DNA of 64,000 bases. It comes from Trichoplax adhaerens. Taxonomy: Eukaryota > Placozoa > Uniplacotomia > Trichoplacea > Trichoplacidae. Both the position numbers and the translations under genes were made by a program. The stretch lies in NCBI RefSeq assembly GCF_000150275.1, contig NW_002060945.1, forward strand, positions 4,209,230-4,273,229, given 5' to 3'. Below the pieces are notes generated by a model. The model saw nothing but the letters and a program-made list of their open reading frames with translations, made no database searches and was not told the DNA's origin. Below, one piece after another: positions 1 to 12,500 of the stretch (position 1 is its first letter; the number at the start of each line of letters is the position of its first letter).

Positions 1-3000
1 CATATGACTTGCGAAGCACATATCACGTTGTGCGGTAGGCCATACGCGTTTAATAAGTTGATGAAAAACAAGCGTATCTTGAGATATCTCTTCAATTACC
101 TTTGTCGACTCCAAGGTTGCTATTAAATTATTTCAAAATGTCATCACATCAGTCATACAAGCGTAATAATTAAAATTGGTGGCTATTAAGCGTAATTTCT
201 TACTTTCCCATTCCATCCTAACATCCTTGTCGAAAAATATATTACAAACTTCATGACCAGTGACACCCTAGATCGAAAAAAATTAATAATGTTTATAAAG
301 CTAGCAACCAAACGTATGCTGTCATTGCGGTTTAGGACAGTGCATCTTACATCGACAATATGTTGAGCGCGTAAAGGATCCAAAGCTACGCCGTCTATCT
401 CCAATTCACGTCTATAAACCTTAAAAAAAATTTAAACAAGAATCAATAAATTTGCTTTATTTATATACTAGTAGTACATTATAAACTTGGTGAAAAGGAT
501 TATCGAATAGAATTATTACCTTCATTTCATTATCTTCATGAACCAAATTCCATTCTTCATTAATTTCTTCACGGACACAGCTTACATATTCGGATACTTT
601 AGAATCCATCTGAAGTAAACAATCAAGAAAAATGTGTTAATTACACAGACATAATAATTCTACCATCTATTAGTAAAGCCAATAAGCATTTCATGTAAAC
701 ATCTATTAATTTGATAACCTCTCTCATGAGAGTGGCTTTGGAGTCGTCTGGATTGTAAAAATCGATATCATTCTAAGTAAAAAGCAAGTAACTATTAGAG
801 AAGTTTCATCAAATGCAAATAATACGTTGTGCATAATCCTAAAGAATAACTGCGACTTCTTTTTGGTAGACTGTACATACTTGCTCATTTAACTCAGTGC
901 CTTCCTTATCTAGGGCAGTTTCGACAGCATCGAAAAATTCCTCATCGGTCATCATACAGTTAGGACCTTCCTACTCAAAAAATAACACACCCAAAACATC
1001 ATGCAATAGGAATAGATTAAAGAATGCCACAAGGCTAACAAAGGCAGGAAAATTCGTACGATTAACCTGGTAATCAGGACCCGCAGCAAGAGCTCTCTTT
1101 CGCGCATCTTCAAGCACCTGCTTGTACTCCTGTTGTAGCCTACGTCTTTTTTCCATTTCCTGCAAAAAATTAACTGCTATTAGTATTACAACATACGGTA
1201 TTGTCAAATAAAAGGAGTCATGAAATCCTTTCATGAAAGCAATTGCTTACCCGTTCCAAGCGTTTACGCCATTTATCTTCTCTAGTTAGCATTAAATCGA
1301 TGCAGTGCGATAAAGTTGCTAAAATTCCAGCAGTTGTTGCTTTAAATGTGATTGATTCCCCTTTAAAGTCGATACCCGATTTCAATAATTCAAGTGCTGT
1401 AATGGCATCGATTCTCTCTTTTTCATCAATACTATTAGCCACTTGTGATATGTTATTTGAACCGGGAGAAGTAGAATAACTACTAGAAAACTGTAAAAAT
1501 AATTTGTTGGATAAAAAAAATTTAGTTAGATTGGTTCCTTAATTAATTGTCTTACTTGTAATACAATGGTTTATTTAGTATATTACATAACATTTACCCT
1601 AGTAAAATTTATTAACGATGATATCCTGGAGGTAGTATAGGTAGCTATTCTTGATGCTGATTTTCTAGGTGATAATTTGTATAGCGTTTTAGGTAACAAA
1701 GTTGTTCCTTCTGTTATCTCATCATCTCCAGAGTCTGCTTCATCTACTAATGAAGGTATGATTAATACAAAGTTAGTTTGACACAGTCATTAACCATGAC
1801 TATGATCATTTTGACAATCCTATGATTTCCAAAATTGATTTTGTCGCATTTTAGTTACTTCTAATGTCTTCACTAGGAGGTCGTAAAGAATCTGCCATGT
1901 CCGGTTCATTCCTTTTAAACTCTTCAATTTTATGCTCTGCCTCAACAACGGCATCAGAGCATTTATCAAAGAAACGTTGTAAAGTATCCACTTGCCGGCA
2001 TAGAATTTCCCTATATGTCTCCATTTCCAAAAGTTTTTCTTTCAAATTTTTGTCCCGCTAAAATTAAATCCAGTTCAATCCTTTAGCAATAACTCCTAAC
2101 CAGTTAGTAATTGCGTAGTATTGTATTCTATCAGTTAAGGATAACAACAACACCAGTACCTTTGTAGATGAGGTGGAAGCTGTTGATAGACTTGTGTAAG
2201 AGCTAATGGACATCATTGAGCCTTGACGTCTTAAATTTGTCTCACCGACATCAGGACTAGCTTCCTAATATGTGGATTAGAAGGATATATGATAAGTATC
2301 ATTACAGAGCTGATGATTATAACGTATCGACTGTTCAAGCATTGGAAATCCTAATATAACTAGTATCTAATTTAAGCAATAGTCGCATTTTTAAACCTGA
2401 AAAGTATATCATTGCTCTTACGTCTAGATGAAACTGATTCGCTAGACTGATACTTCTAACGAAGCTAAAATTAAGCGTAGGCTACGTGACTGTCATTTTC
2501 ATTTTTTAATATAGTGCTGTTAGTATTCAACTGGATTCCAATTTTATTACATGCATAGCCAACATTATTTTTGCTAACGCGGCCATGTTCAAGAGTAAAC
2601 ATTATTATATCTATTTATAAAAAATAAGATTGGTCGATGATTGTTATAACAACAAACAGCTTAATCATACTATAATTTTTTGAAGATAGATATTAACTGA
2701 TCTATTTTCTAAATAGCAAAGATGTCTAAACTTTAAGAATGATATCCACATACATTATCGTCTACTAGAGGGATAAAATCAAAACCCTATTTAGGTATTG
2801 AATATACCATACACGGACGTATATCATTTTGATAATAATTCATTAATCAATTTTATATAATGTATATACCGTAAAACGATACCAACAGTGAATAAACTTA
2901 CTCTCGAAGTTTCAAGGGCATCTATCCATCTCTGCCTTTCTTCCTTGCTTTTGGCACGTAAGTAATAAACTTGATCGCTAATGCTAACATCAAATCGGCA

Positions 3001-6000
3001 GTCATCGAATTCATGACACTATGATAGGAAGATAAATTGATAAAAAACAAGCATGAAGATTAGAGACGAGGGATTGAAATGATATCGTAGTACTTTAACG
3101 TGGTGAGATAAAGTAGATTAAAAGGAGATTAAATGTGAGGAATTGAAACTGTCGTGATAGCCATAGAGGGAAAAATGGCAATCATTCAGCATATAAGACA
3201 AGTAGCTAAAAGCCAAGATCAGACATAAGGAATTGAAATAGTTGTGCGATAGTTAACATGGCGTGACAAGTAGATAAAAAAGCAATAACATTAGGCATGA
3301 ATATCCGTCACAAGCACACCCATTGCTCTTGCTTGACGACTAATTGAGCGGTTTACGACCAATTTATTAATGTAGCATACTATTGAAATTGTCAATCTAA
3401 CCCATTCAAGTCGACAAGTGTAATACTGTACGGTTTATTGACTTTTTTTTGCATCCTCTTTTAGCCATTACAAAGTAGTACTATCGTAGATATTTATTAA
3501 AGGCTACTTCACTAACGATAAGTGTTGATAAATATCTCCATCGTCAAGTCATGCCTGTTTTTGATCACCTCTTTTATCGAATTCATAATCCATGGATTTT
3601 AACCTACTCCTTCTTTTTGTAAAAGTAAACTATCAAAATCATTAAAGCATGTTCTACTTTAACAATTTATTAGCCGCACTCAGTCATTGGTAAACTTATA
3701 ACTTTGGAAATATCAGATAAATTTAGTTCTCCCTATGTTGGAAAATGTTTAAATAATAGTTGTCTGATGTACAGGATAGTGTTATTTTTTCTTAATTAAA
3801 TCGCATACTTTCTTGACAACGAAAATTGCAAGTATTGGCTAGGCGGTTTATGTCCTTCGTATACAGGATTACCGTAAAATTTTAACCTTCAGCAACTGAA
3901 AAATCGACCTTTAATCGATAGTATACAGTATGAGGGATTCACCATGAATATGCATGCATTATTGAGTATTTTTTAGTCCATCTTTCTTTATAAAGTCTAT
4001 TAGTCAAATAATTGGATAACAAAAGCAATATATTTAATGGTATTAGGTAGAGGATTGTAACTTCCGGAGTAGAATACGTGGTGGTATTGCCTTAATTATT
4101 TGATAATTAAAACTTCATTTTTGGATAGAGGAATAGAAGAAAAGAATGAAATTCGATAGAAAAAAATGGAGATCAAGTCTAATTCACTATTCTTTTTCGC
4201 TATTAAAAGTCATTGACGAGCTATGTTGTATCAGGAAATCAATTCTCCAATCGCGTAGTTTACAGTCTAAAAATATTCACACTTGGTATTTTGATCGATC
4301 TTTATTTTTCAATTAAAAGACTGGCCAATCATGAAATGGTTCCACTAGAATAGAATAAACATCAATAATGTATATGGCTATTGAAAACGGATTATTCCTA
4401 GACTAATCATATGATAAAAGGTATCTTTTTAACGGCGTTATGTTATTCTTGGCCATGGCTAATCCAATTTGCAAAGTTTAAAGCCAGCATAGAATATCCA
4501 TTCTGAAGTAGTTAGTTTGGGGTGGATAACGGTCAAAAACTTGTCATTAAGTATTCTAGTCGTGGACGTTTGCTTTGAATAGATCAATTTATTTCCCCTA
4601 AAATGGACTATACTATTTCAGTCGACGAATATTGTCTAATGTCGTTCTACATATAATAATATCCAGCGTTGTCTACAAGCAAGTGTTAAGCCCTTTTATG
4701 AAAATCGATCTGCATCTGCCTTTTAACATTTCTCCTTATTTTATCATAGCAAGGGATTTACAATCATGTCATGAAGGATTATCATTCGACTGCGATATCA
4801 TGCTTGGCCTTGAGAAAGATTAGCGCGAGTGTGCTATATAGGCGTAGAATAGTTTTTCCGCCTTTTTTCCATATGGATATTGCTCAACAAATCAGAAAAA
4901 ACGATACGGTCATTAAAGGAAAAATAATTGCAAGGTAAAAATATTGACGACAGACTTGACAAGTATTGATTGAATGATGACGAGTACAGAAGGGCAAATT
5001 AAAAATCAGAATGATTGGAGTCTTGTCATTGCAACAGTAAGGAAAATGATGATGACGAGGAGTCCAAATTAAATTTATGCATCATCTTTTTAATTTTGAT
5101 GACATCCATTGCCGTCCGTAATGTAATCATAAATAGAATTCAAAACTAGTTATTTCAATCATGTCGAAGATAGACAAGATTTGGATTGTATGTTATGGCT
5201 TCAATTGATTATACCCATAAAGGATAAGATGAAAGAAGAGAGTTACTTTGATATATTGGATACGATGATCCAATATTCAAGATTGCAATGACGACAGATT
5301 GAAAATGGACGGTATTGCTAGATACGATGTAGAGCTCGATAGTACTATCGATAGACGAGGAAAGGCATTCACTGAATTTGATATATCGAATCGTAGTTAA
5401 GCATGACTCGTTTATGTTGGACAAGACATGAAGGTTAAAGCCAATGAAGATGCCATGCAAGTCGTCTTCAACAGAATAAAAAAAAAAACTCCATTGACTT
5501 GTACAAGTATAATGAATTGGGGAGGAAAATTGACCGTCGGCAAAATACAGACCCAAAAATAGCCTGATTGGGAATAGTATTTCCCTTCTATCCTTGGTTG
5601 ATTTTACTACTATCGCGCTCCCTTGAACTATCAGTAATAATTTCACTCGATCATCAATCGAGTGAAATAGTAGGTGTAGGAGTTCCAACTGCCTTTCTAG
5701 TTGGATAAAATTTCAAATCCTACACGTACTGTGCAATGTTGGATCAACTCCAGGCAACCTTGACCATGGAGAAGAATAGATAGTAGAAATGGATCATCAA
5801 CAGCATTTGCATAGTCGATCATTTATGACATTATTAGTCGATACGCGTAGTTGTGACTTAAGAAAGGACTACAGGATAGGAAAATTGTTGATTAATGATA
5901 GCCATTATTATCAGCAATGCAAATGATTGCACTATAATGTCATCATTAATCCGATCATGATAATTGTATAGAAGGAAGAGTAATAATCAATAGGAGTGCA

Positions 6001-7782
6001 AAGAAAACATGGGCAATAATACTGTAAAGTGATCATCTTGTCTTGTTGGTGAATACCACGCTAGGATTGAATTATCATTTTTCTTGCAATGTGAATAAAT
6101 TGAGCTTTGATGATGCTAGACGATGAGTTGAATATTGCGTTTGACAAGGACGTCTCTACTCTAGTGTATGGCCAAGGTGGCGCGGCCATTTTGACGCTCA
6201 CTCAAGATTGAATAGGGAACATTTTACGCTGTGATTCTTTGCTAATGGATAAAGATAAAACGTACGGATGCAATAGTCATGACTAGCAGTGGAAATAGGT
6301 ATAGAGTGATGCTTTACGATAGAGATTTTGCGGACGACATCATCAATAAATCATGACATAGCCAACTTATTGCAACAACAGTTAAAATGCTATTGCAACC
6401 AATAGCATCCATATTGGATAATTGTCGTTTGTATACGTACTATTGTTTTTATTTATCCTCGATACAAAATAGATGATTCATGCTGCAGTTATACAATTTA
6501 ATACAAGTTGGAATCTATGTTAGAGCAGCCATATGGCTTGAGTCATGACTTACTGGAATGATTGGAGGCGAGAAGGACTATATTAGGTCGGTCAACAATG
6601 TGGAGATGATGATCAAGTCATTTTCAATCGATCCAGTAGAAAGTAAAGGAAACATGATCAGGTATGCAAACGGATACAGCTTCAAGGTGCTATCCTCATA
6701 ACTCTAGAATAGTAGATTTGCAAGAGTCTAAACTATCCCTCTAAATCAATGACAACAGTGAAGAAAAAAACCAATTTCCAACCATACCAATGGAGAAGAT
6801 TGTTTTAGGCAAGGCTTGCATGTTTTCAATCTACGCGTCCAATTGATCTCATGTTATCCCTCAAGGATAGTAAATCAGAATACATCATTTCAACTGACAC
6901 AAAGCAACTCTAGTCCTTTCAAGGCATACAATGATAAAGTAGTTGCAACGATGGTTATTGAAAAATGGAGTCAAGGCTTTTCAAAAAGGGTAAGAGAGAG
7001 AGCGAGGTGGACGAGTTTATGTCAAAGCAATCGATTGATGAGAGAGAGCAAGGTGGACGAGTCTATGTCAACACTATCGATTGATCAGAGAGCAAGGTGG
7101 ACGAGTCTATGTCAAAGCTATCGATTGATCAGAGAGCAAGGTGGACGAGTCTATGTCAAAACTATCGATTGATCAGAGCAAGGTGGACGAGTCTATGTCA
7201 AAACTATCGACTGATGAGAGAGAGCAAGGTGGACGAGTCTATGTCAAAACTATCGATTGATCAGAGAGCAAGGTGGACGAGTCTATGTTAAAACTATCGA
7301 TTGATCAGAGAGCAAGGTGGACGAGTCTATGTCAAAACTATCGATTGATCAGAGCAAGGTGGACGAGTCTATGTCAAAACTATCGACTGATGAGAGAGAG
7401 CAAGGTGGACGAGTCTATGTCAAAACTATCGATTGATCCCTATCGAAGCTGCAATCTCGGTTGGATCGCATTTCAGGCAAATCCCTCCCCAAGAAAAAAT
7501 TGCAAGTTATGAATGGGTGGTAGAAGATAGCATGGAGCCATGCTGTAGTCTTACCTCGACAGCAGCAGATCGAATACTGATCGATCCTCGACAACCGATT
7601 GATAATTCACTTTCTGATTTAAAATAGGCTAAAGTTCCATCACGTAAAATAAACCATCGGTCTTGCCAGCCATGAATGTAATTGGTCCATTTGCTTAGTG
7701 TGCCTTGCATGGTGGGTGCAATCGGTGCATCGGCAGAATCATCATCGCTCTCACTCAGGCTGCGATTCTCTTCTTCAAACAT
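1..7782 (-). CDS. CERT1: Ceramide transfer protein (CERT/COL4A3BP), 3' truncated by window edge
   Basis: CERT moves ceramide from ER to trans-Golgi for sphingomyelin synthesis. Thirteen exons keep frame: 7555-7782, 2902-3018, 2160-2264, 1859-2057, 1598-1746, 1251-1490, 1067-1159, 881-970, 719-772, 520-609, 351-419, 204-267 and 1-119 (open). They give about 539 residues. Visible parts in order are an N-terminal PH domain ([14 protein letters not shown], about residues 26-110, the PI4P/Golgi-binding module), a serine-rich segment ([17 protein letters not shown]), a coiled coil beginning [17 protein letters not shown], the conserved [19 protein letters not shown] block, a FFAT-like VAP-binding motif (DEEFFDAVE) and the first half of the START domain. 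The rest of START (about 130 residues in human CERT) lies left of base 1. Start chosen at 7782 (MFEEENRSL); an in-frame ATG at 7818 is an alternative. The 54-nt exon 719-772 has a weak donor (GTTATC) and is the least certain. Identity rests on recalled similarity to human CERT. Confidence 0.93.
3019..7003. other. Long first intron of CERT1 (non-repeat part)
   Basis: The first CERT1 intron runs from 3019 to 7554, about ten times longer than the other introns of this gene. Apart from the minisatellite at its 5' end (in gene orientation) I see no conserved protein, RNA gene or clear mobile element. A 159-codon open frame on the minus strand (5209-5688) resembles no protein I know. Confidence 0.6.
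7004..7436. repeat. Minisatellite, ~44-bp unit, 10 copies, in CERT1 intron 1
   Basis: Ten copies of a unit centred on AAGGTGGACGAGTCTATGTC followed by AAAACTATCGATTGATCAG and a variable GA-rich joint. Copies begin near 7004, 7050, 7093, 7139, 7181, 7229, 7271, 7316, 7358 and 7406. Length differences (about 42-48 bp) come from the number of GA dinucleotides at the joint. The unit has no stop in the frames used, so it produces long but artificial open frames. Confidence 0.95.
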
Positions 7783-7977
7783 GATCGTCGTAGTTGAGAT
7801 GATCGTGTAGACAGGCAATCAATGAAATAAAATGGTGTTGATGAAATTTTTTCGATCCTCCAACCGATGATGGAGGCAAGAAGGGAGAAAAAATGCGACC
7901 CAGTCCAAGTCAACAGCGCCAATAATAGTAGTGCTAATGGTCTGGACAAGGATCCCCTTTCCAATGACTGGTGTCCA

Positions 7978-8155
7978 GTCCCAGTACACAGGGTAGGCCA
8001 CAACTCGCCCTGGCCCCATACTGATCCTGTCTACTAGGCTCACTATAGAGTTGCGACCCAGTTGAGAGTGGAGTCCCAGTACACAGGGTAGGCCACAAGT
8101 CCCCCCCCTGGCCCCATGCCGATCCTGTCGTGTAGGTTCACTATAGAGTTACGAC
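7978..8155. repeat. Tandem duplication, ~95-bp unit, upstream of CERT1
   Basis: Two adjacent copies, beginning at about 7978 and 8073, share GTCCCAGTACACAGGGTAGG, then CCACAA, GGCCCCAT, GATCCTGTC and CACTATAGAGTT. They differ by point changes and a C-tract expansion in the second copy. They lie 200-370 bp upstream of the CERT1 start codon. Confidence 0.9.
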
Positions 8156-8223
8156 GGTAAGGCAAATATTGACAGGCTTCACCACGTGACGATCAGACAA
8201 GGTGGTCATTGGACCACTGCATG

Positions 8224-8984
8224 GTCTCGTCCGCGGTGCATGCGTCAACGCTGAGAGGATTCACCCTTGGCAAATACATCGTTCGCACCTTTGTCTTCAC
8301 CCTACGCCTGAGTTCAGACACAGTCGTATCACCCCAAAAGTCGGAAGTGCATGCGTCAACGCTGAGACGATTCACCCATTGCAAATGCATCATTCGCAGT
8401 GAGTGCCTGAGTTCAGACACAGCCGTATCAACCCAAAAGTCAGAAGTGCATGCGTCAATGCTGAGAGGATTCACCCTTTGCAAATGCATCGTTTGCACCC
8501 ACTCTTCACCCTCCGGCTGAGTTCAGACACAGTCGTATCACCCCAAAAGTCAGAAGTGCATGCGTCAACGCTGAGACGATTCACCCCTTTGCAAATGCAT
8601 CGTTCGCACCCTGTCCTCACCGGGTGAAGTTCACCCTACGCCTAAGTTTCAGACACAGTCGTATCAACCCAAAAGTCAGTAGTGCATCCATCAACGCTGA
8701 GAGGATTCACCCTTTGCAATGCATCATTCGCACCCTGTCTTCACCCTACGCCGGAGTTCAGACACAGCCGTATTAACCCAAAAGTCAGAAGTGCATGCGT
8801 CAACGCTGAGAGGATTCACCCTTTGCAAATACTGTACATCTTTGGCACCCTGAAATTCACCCTACGCCTGAGTTCAGACACAGTCGTATCAACCCAGAGG
8901 ATTCACCCTTTGCAAATGCATCGTTCGCATCCACTCTTCACCCTACGCCTGAGTTCAAACACAGTCGGATCAACCCACAAGTCG
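8224..8984. repeat. Satellite-like tandem array, ~110-bp unit
   Basis: About six to seven copies of a roughly 110-bp unit containing GTGCATGCGTCAACGCTGAG, GATTCACCCTTTGCAAATGC, TTCACCCTACGCCTGAGTTC and AGACACAGTCGTATCAACCC. The first motif recurs near 8247, 8357, 8455, 8563, 8690 and 8800; partial copies follow to about 8984. Copies vary by small indels and substitutions. No coding role is apparent. Confidence 0.92.
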
Positions 8985-9023
8985 GAAGCGTATCTACACT
9001 ACCATGTACTGTAGATACGCTTC
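8985..9023. repeat. Near-perfect 39-bp palindrome at satellite edge
   Basis: GAAGCGTATCTAC (8985-8997) pairs with GTAGATACGCTTC (9011-9023), and the centre is also nearly self-complementary. It sits exactly where the 110-bp array stops and GTAC-rich DNA starts. Confidence 0.85.
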
Positions 9024-9779
9024 ATACTGTAGTACTGTACTGCACTCTCCCTTCTCTACAGTACCATGTACTGGATTCACACAGTACTGTACTGTACAAG
9101 TGGACATCGGGCTGCTGTTGTTTTCAACTTGTTTACCACAACTTGGGGAATCTGCGTAGCAGTGTTGAAAGCGACTGCAAGACAATGGAATGGATTGTGA
9201 AAGCAGCATTGAAGACAACATTGCGATCAACATGGATATACAGTACAACTCCCCTATATGATAGGCATAAAATCGACTGTATCCATATACGACTGTCCTA
9301 CGGGCTATAGTCCATGTATGCTGTAGAACTTGGCAGTATTTTCGACACGTCGACTTGTACACTTTGTCTACAGGGAATACTATCGAAGCCATTGACTACT
9401 CCAAGAAAAATCTTTGCTTCCCGTAGTCCATGCTCAATGTCTCAGTCTGTCTGTTACTCTCACATTTCTTACTGATCAACCGATAGTACTAGTACGAACA
9501 GCAAGAAATGTGAGAGTACTGCTGAAGTAATTATCCAAGTATCAACACGAATGACTCTAATCGATGTATACGAGGGAAAAAATCCCTGTCCAGGCTAGAT
9601 TATTATATCATTATTTTGTTTTGGCACTACGTGGAAACAAAACAGTAAATCACCTCGCGGTCAGATGACCATTTTTTTACCTCAGTGCGTGAGACCACAT
9701 GACTTGAGACCGGGGCACGTCCAGTGCTACTAGTCTACTACTATACTCCAGTAGTCCAGTATACTGTACTGTACTGTAC
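9024..9779. other. Intergenic DNA with GTAC palindromes and a 16-bp stem-loop
   Basis: No gene recognised. It begins with a TACTGTACTGTAC-rich block (about 9024-9093). An inverted repeat at 9455-9470 and 9503-9518 (TACTCTCACATTTCTT and its complement, 16/16 pairing) leaves a 32-base loop. A further GTACTGTAC run lies near 9760-9780. Confidence 0.75.
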
Positions 9780-10340
9780 AAATGGCTAGTAGTAAGTACA
9801 GTACTGGATGAGTTTAGCCAAATCCAGTATCAGACAGCGTTTGAACATGCGCAAAGCTCACCATGCCATCCAAGCCACTAGACCGGGGTCCGTCGAGTAC
9901 TACTACCTAGACCTGACTACTACCACTACACTGTATGAATGGCTAGTACTAGCGGGTGAGTTTAGCCAAATCCAGTATCAGGCAGCGTCGCTACGTTTGA
10001 ACATGCGCAAAGCTGACAATGCTATCCAAGCCACTTGACCCGGGTACGTACTGTACTACTACTACTATGCTGTACAAATAGCTAGTACTAGTACTGGATG
10101 AGTTTAGTGAAATTCATGGGCAGCTTCGCATCGCTTGAACATGCGCAAAGCTGACAATGTCATCCAAGCCACTTGACCGGAGTACGTACGGGTACTACAG
10201 TACTACTACTATACTGTACAAATAGCTGGTACTAATTACTGGATGAGTTTAGCCAAATCCAGTATCAGACAGCGTCGCATGGCTTGAACATGCGCAAAGC
10301 TGACAATGCCATCCAAGCCATCTTCGAAACAATACCGACC
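9780..10340. repeat. Tandem array, ~140-150-bp unit, 4 copies
   Basis: Four copies containing GGATGAGTTTAGCCAAATCC, AGTATCAGACAGCG, TTGAACATGCGCAAAGCT and GCCATCCAAGCCACT. The first motif begins near 9803, 9954, 10093 and 10243. The joints are made of TACTACTACTA and GTACTGTAC sequence. The third copy is the most diverged. No coding potential recognised. Confidence 0.9.
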
Positions 10341-11149
10341 GCGCGGATGTGTAACTTGGTCAATGATACGCTGGACTAGTGACGTGCGATTGGAGTACGT
10401 ACTCTCACTCAAGTCACTCGATGTGCAGTTGAAGAGCACAACGGTATCATCGACCTAGCTGGCAAAGGATTCTCCTTCCATTTTTCTCCTCCATCTTTCC
10501 ATGTCTGGCTAAAAGAAAAATTCTCACTTTCCTCCACCCCAAAAGGAGCTATTCAACGACAACAGTATTAAAAAAGGATCGACATTGGTGAATAAAGTAA
10601 CAACACAAAGCCAATATTATTGCCTACTACCATAAGCTCATTCAGCGTTGATTGAACATTTTGAAAGATTGCGCTACTCTTCATTGAAGTTTCATCATGT
10701 CGCGTCGACGATATCACGATTCCGATGATGAATATGGTAAGAATTGACAACAAGATATACAATTCCATCATTATGATAGGTGTCAGCATGGATTGCTGAA
10801 TGGCCTACATGCAGTAATCTACGATATCGCTCTCTGTGTAGTGATGATTGAAAGTAGACAGTAGGACTTGTAGAAGGATAAAAATTCACACTAGTCTCGT
10901 TGTATTGCAATGTCTTTGGTAAGCCAATGATAAATTATGCCAAATAGTTTATACTGAATACGATAGCAACCATCCAATACAGTGATTGATTTCATGAGAA
11001 GGTTGCTTGAAGAAGAAAACCTAGTTATTGATCGAATTGAAAGAGCATTGGTCAGCTCAACAAAGCTTTAAATCAATAGTAGAATGACTTACGTATATAA
11101 TGCATGGACATGCAATAGATCGAAAACAAATAGGATTTATGTACTGTAG
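10341..11149. other. Intergenic DNA without recognised gene
   Basis: Lies between two tandem arrays. Short open frames on the minus strand (about 10568-10910) look hydrophobic but match nothing I recognise and overlap each other. I see no promoter or RNA gene. Confidence 0.6.
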
Positions 11150-12370
11150 TTAAGATATCATTAGCTTTCAATGAATCACAGGATAATAGCTAGCATGGGT
11201 AAAGATGCAATACATCCAAAGAAACGATTCATCTTATGTCATTTAGATATCCTTAACCTTGAATGAATCATAGCATAACAGTAAGCATGGAGAAAGATGC
11301 AACATGTCCAAAAGAAATGATTTATCTACTGTAATTTAGATATCATTAACCATGAAATCATAGCATAACAGTGAGCATGGAGAAAGATGCAATACATCCA
11401 AAAGAAATGATTCATCTACTGTAATTTAGATATCATTAACCTTGAATGAATCATAGCATAACAGTAAGCATGGAGAAAGATGCAACATGTCCAAAAGAAA
11501 TGATTCATCTACTGTAATTTAGATATCATTAACCTTGAATGAATCATGGGATAATAGTGAGCATAGAGAAAGATGCAATACATCCAAAAGAAATGATTCA
11601 TCTACTGTAATTTAGATATCATTAACCTTGAATCAATCATAGCATAACGGTAAGCATGGAGAAAGATGCAACATTTCCAAAAGAAATGATTCATGTAGTC
11701 GAGATACGTATCATTGACCTAGAACGAATCACAGAATAACAAATAAGAAACACGGATAGAGATGCAATAGGTCCAAAAGAAAGTGCTCATGTAATCAAGA
11801 CATCGATGATTTTAGTAAGCATAGATAGAAATACAGCGTATCCGTGCACAGTAAGCCAAACATCATTAATCTGAAACTTTCCCTACAGTAAGATAAATGA
11901 TACGCGTACAAGCATGGATAAAGATTCAACATGTCGAAAGAAAATCACTCGTATCATTAATTATTGTCATTGATCTTGTATGAATTTAAGGATAACTAAT
12001 CGAATATCCACGGATAGAATTATATACAATTGAGTCAGAACAAGTCACACATCTACTGTAAGTATTATTACTGATCTTGGATGAAATACGGGAGAACGAA
12101 TAGGAAACATAAATAGTATGATACTACAGTCCTAAGAAATCACAGATAGAGTTTAGGTATCATTGGTCTGCAATCAATCACACAATAGCAAACATGCATA
12201 TTGCATGGCTAGATGTACGACATATCCAGAGAAATCACGCTTACACGTAGTCTGCTATTTAATCATCATTGATCTACAATGAATCACAGGGTACTAAATA
12301 TTAAAAAAGGAATCATGCATATCGCTTAATTATTATTATTCTTGAATGAGCTACAAGATAATCAAGATGA
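11150..12370. repeat. Tandem array, ~93-bp unit, decaying toward NCBP1
   Basis: Units containing AAGCATGGAGAAAGATGCAA, TCCAAAAGAAATGATTCAT, CTACTGTAATTTAGATATC and ATTAACCTTGAATGAATCAT recur near 11201, 11293, 11383, 11478, 11573, 11666 and 11760. The central copies (about 11260-11700) are well preserved. From about 11800 to 12370 only degraded copies remain, recognisable by GATCTTGAATGAATCACAGG-like pieces. The array ends about 130 bp before the NCBP1 model. Confidence 0.88.
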
Positions 12371-12500
12371 AGCATACAGAAGCAGCATCCCCACTTATCT
12401 GTTTCTATTTGATCGTAATCATCTTTCTAACCGATTGTGATTGTCAAATAAAAGTAGTAGTCATTATAATATTTCATTAGATTAATTGTGCCTCTTGGCA

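Noticed and set aside
5209-5688. 159-codon minus-strand open frame in CERT1 intron 1
   Set aside because: No recognisable motif, hydrophobic and Ser-rich composition typical of chance frames in AT-rich DNA, no splice context.
6816-7512. Series of plus-strand open frames with repeating [20 protein letters not shown] peptides
   Set aside because: They come from the 44-bp minisatellite being stop-free in the frames used; unit lengths are not multiples of three, so no single frame is kept.
8193-9014. Overlapping frames on both strands in the 110-bp array
   Set aside because: Satellite translation artefacts; frames drift between copies and no start or splice signals fit.
10568-10910. Possible membrane-protein fragment on the minus strand
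   Set aside because: Overlapping short frames in two registers, no family likeness, located between tandem arrays.
7004-12370. Tandem arrays considered as CRISPR-like or rDNA spacer
   Set aside because: Units are contiguous with no unique spacers, the genome is eukaryotic, and no rRNA sequence is nearby.
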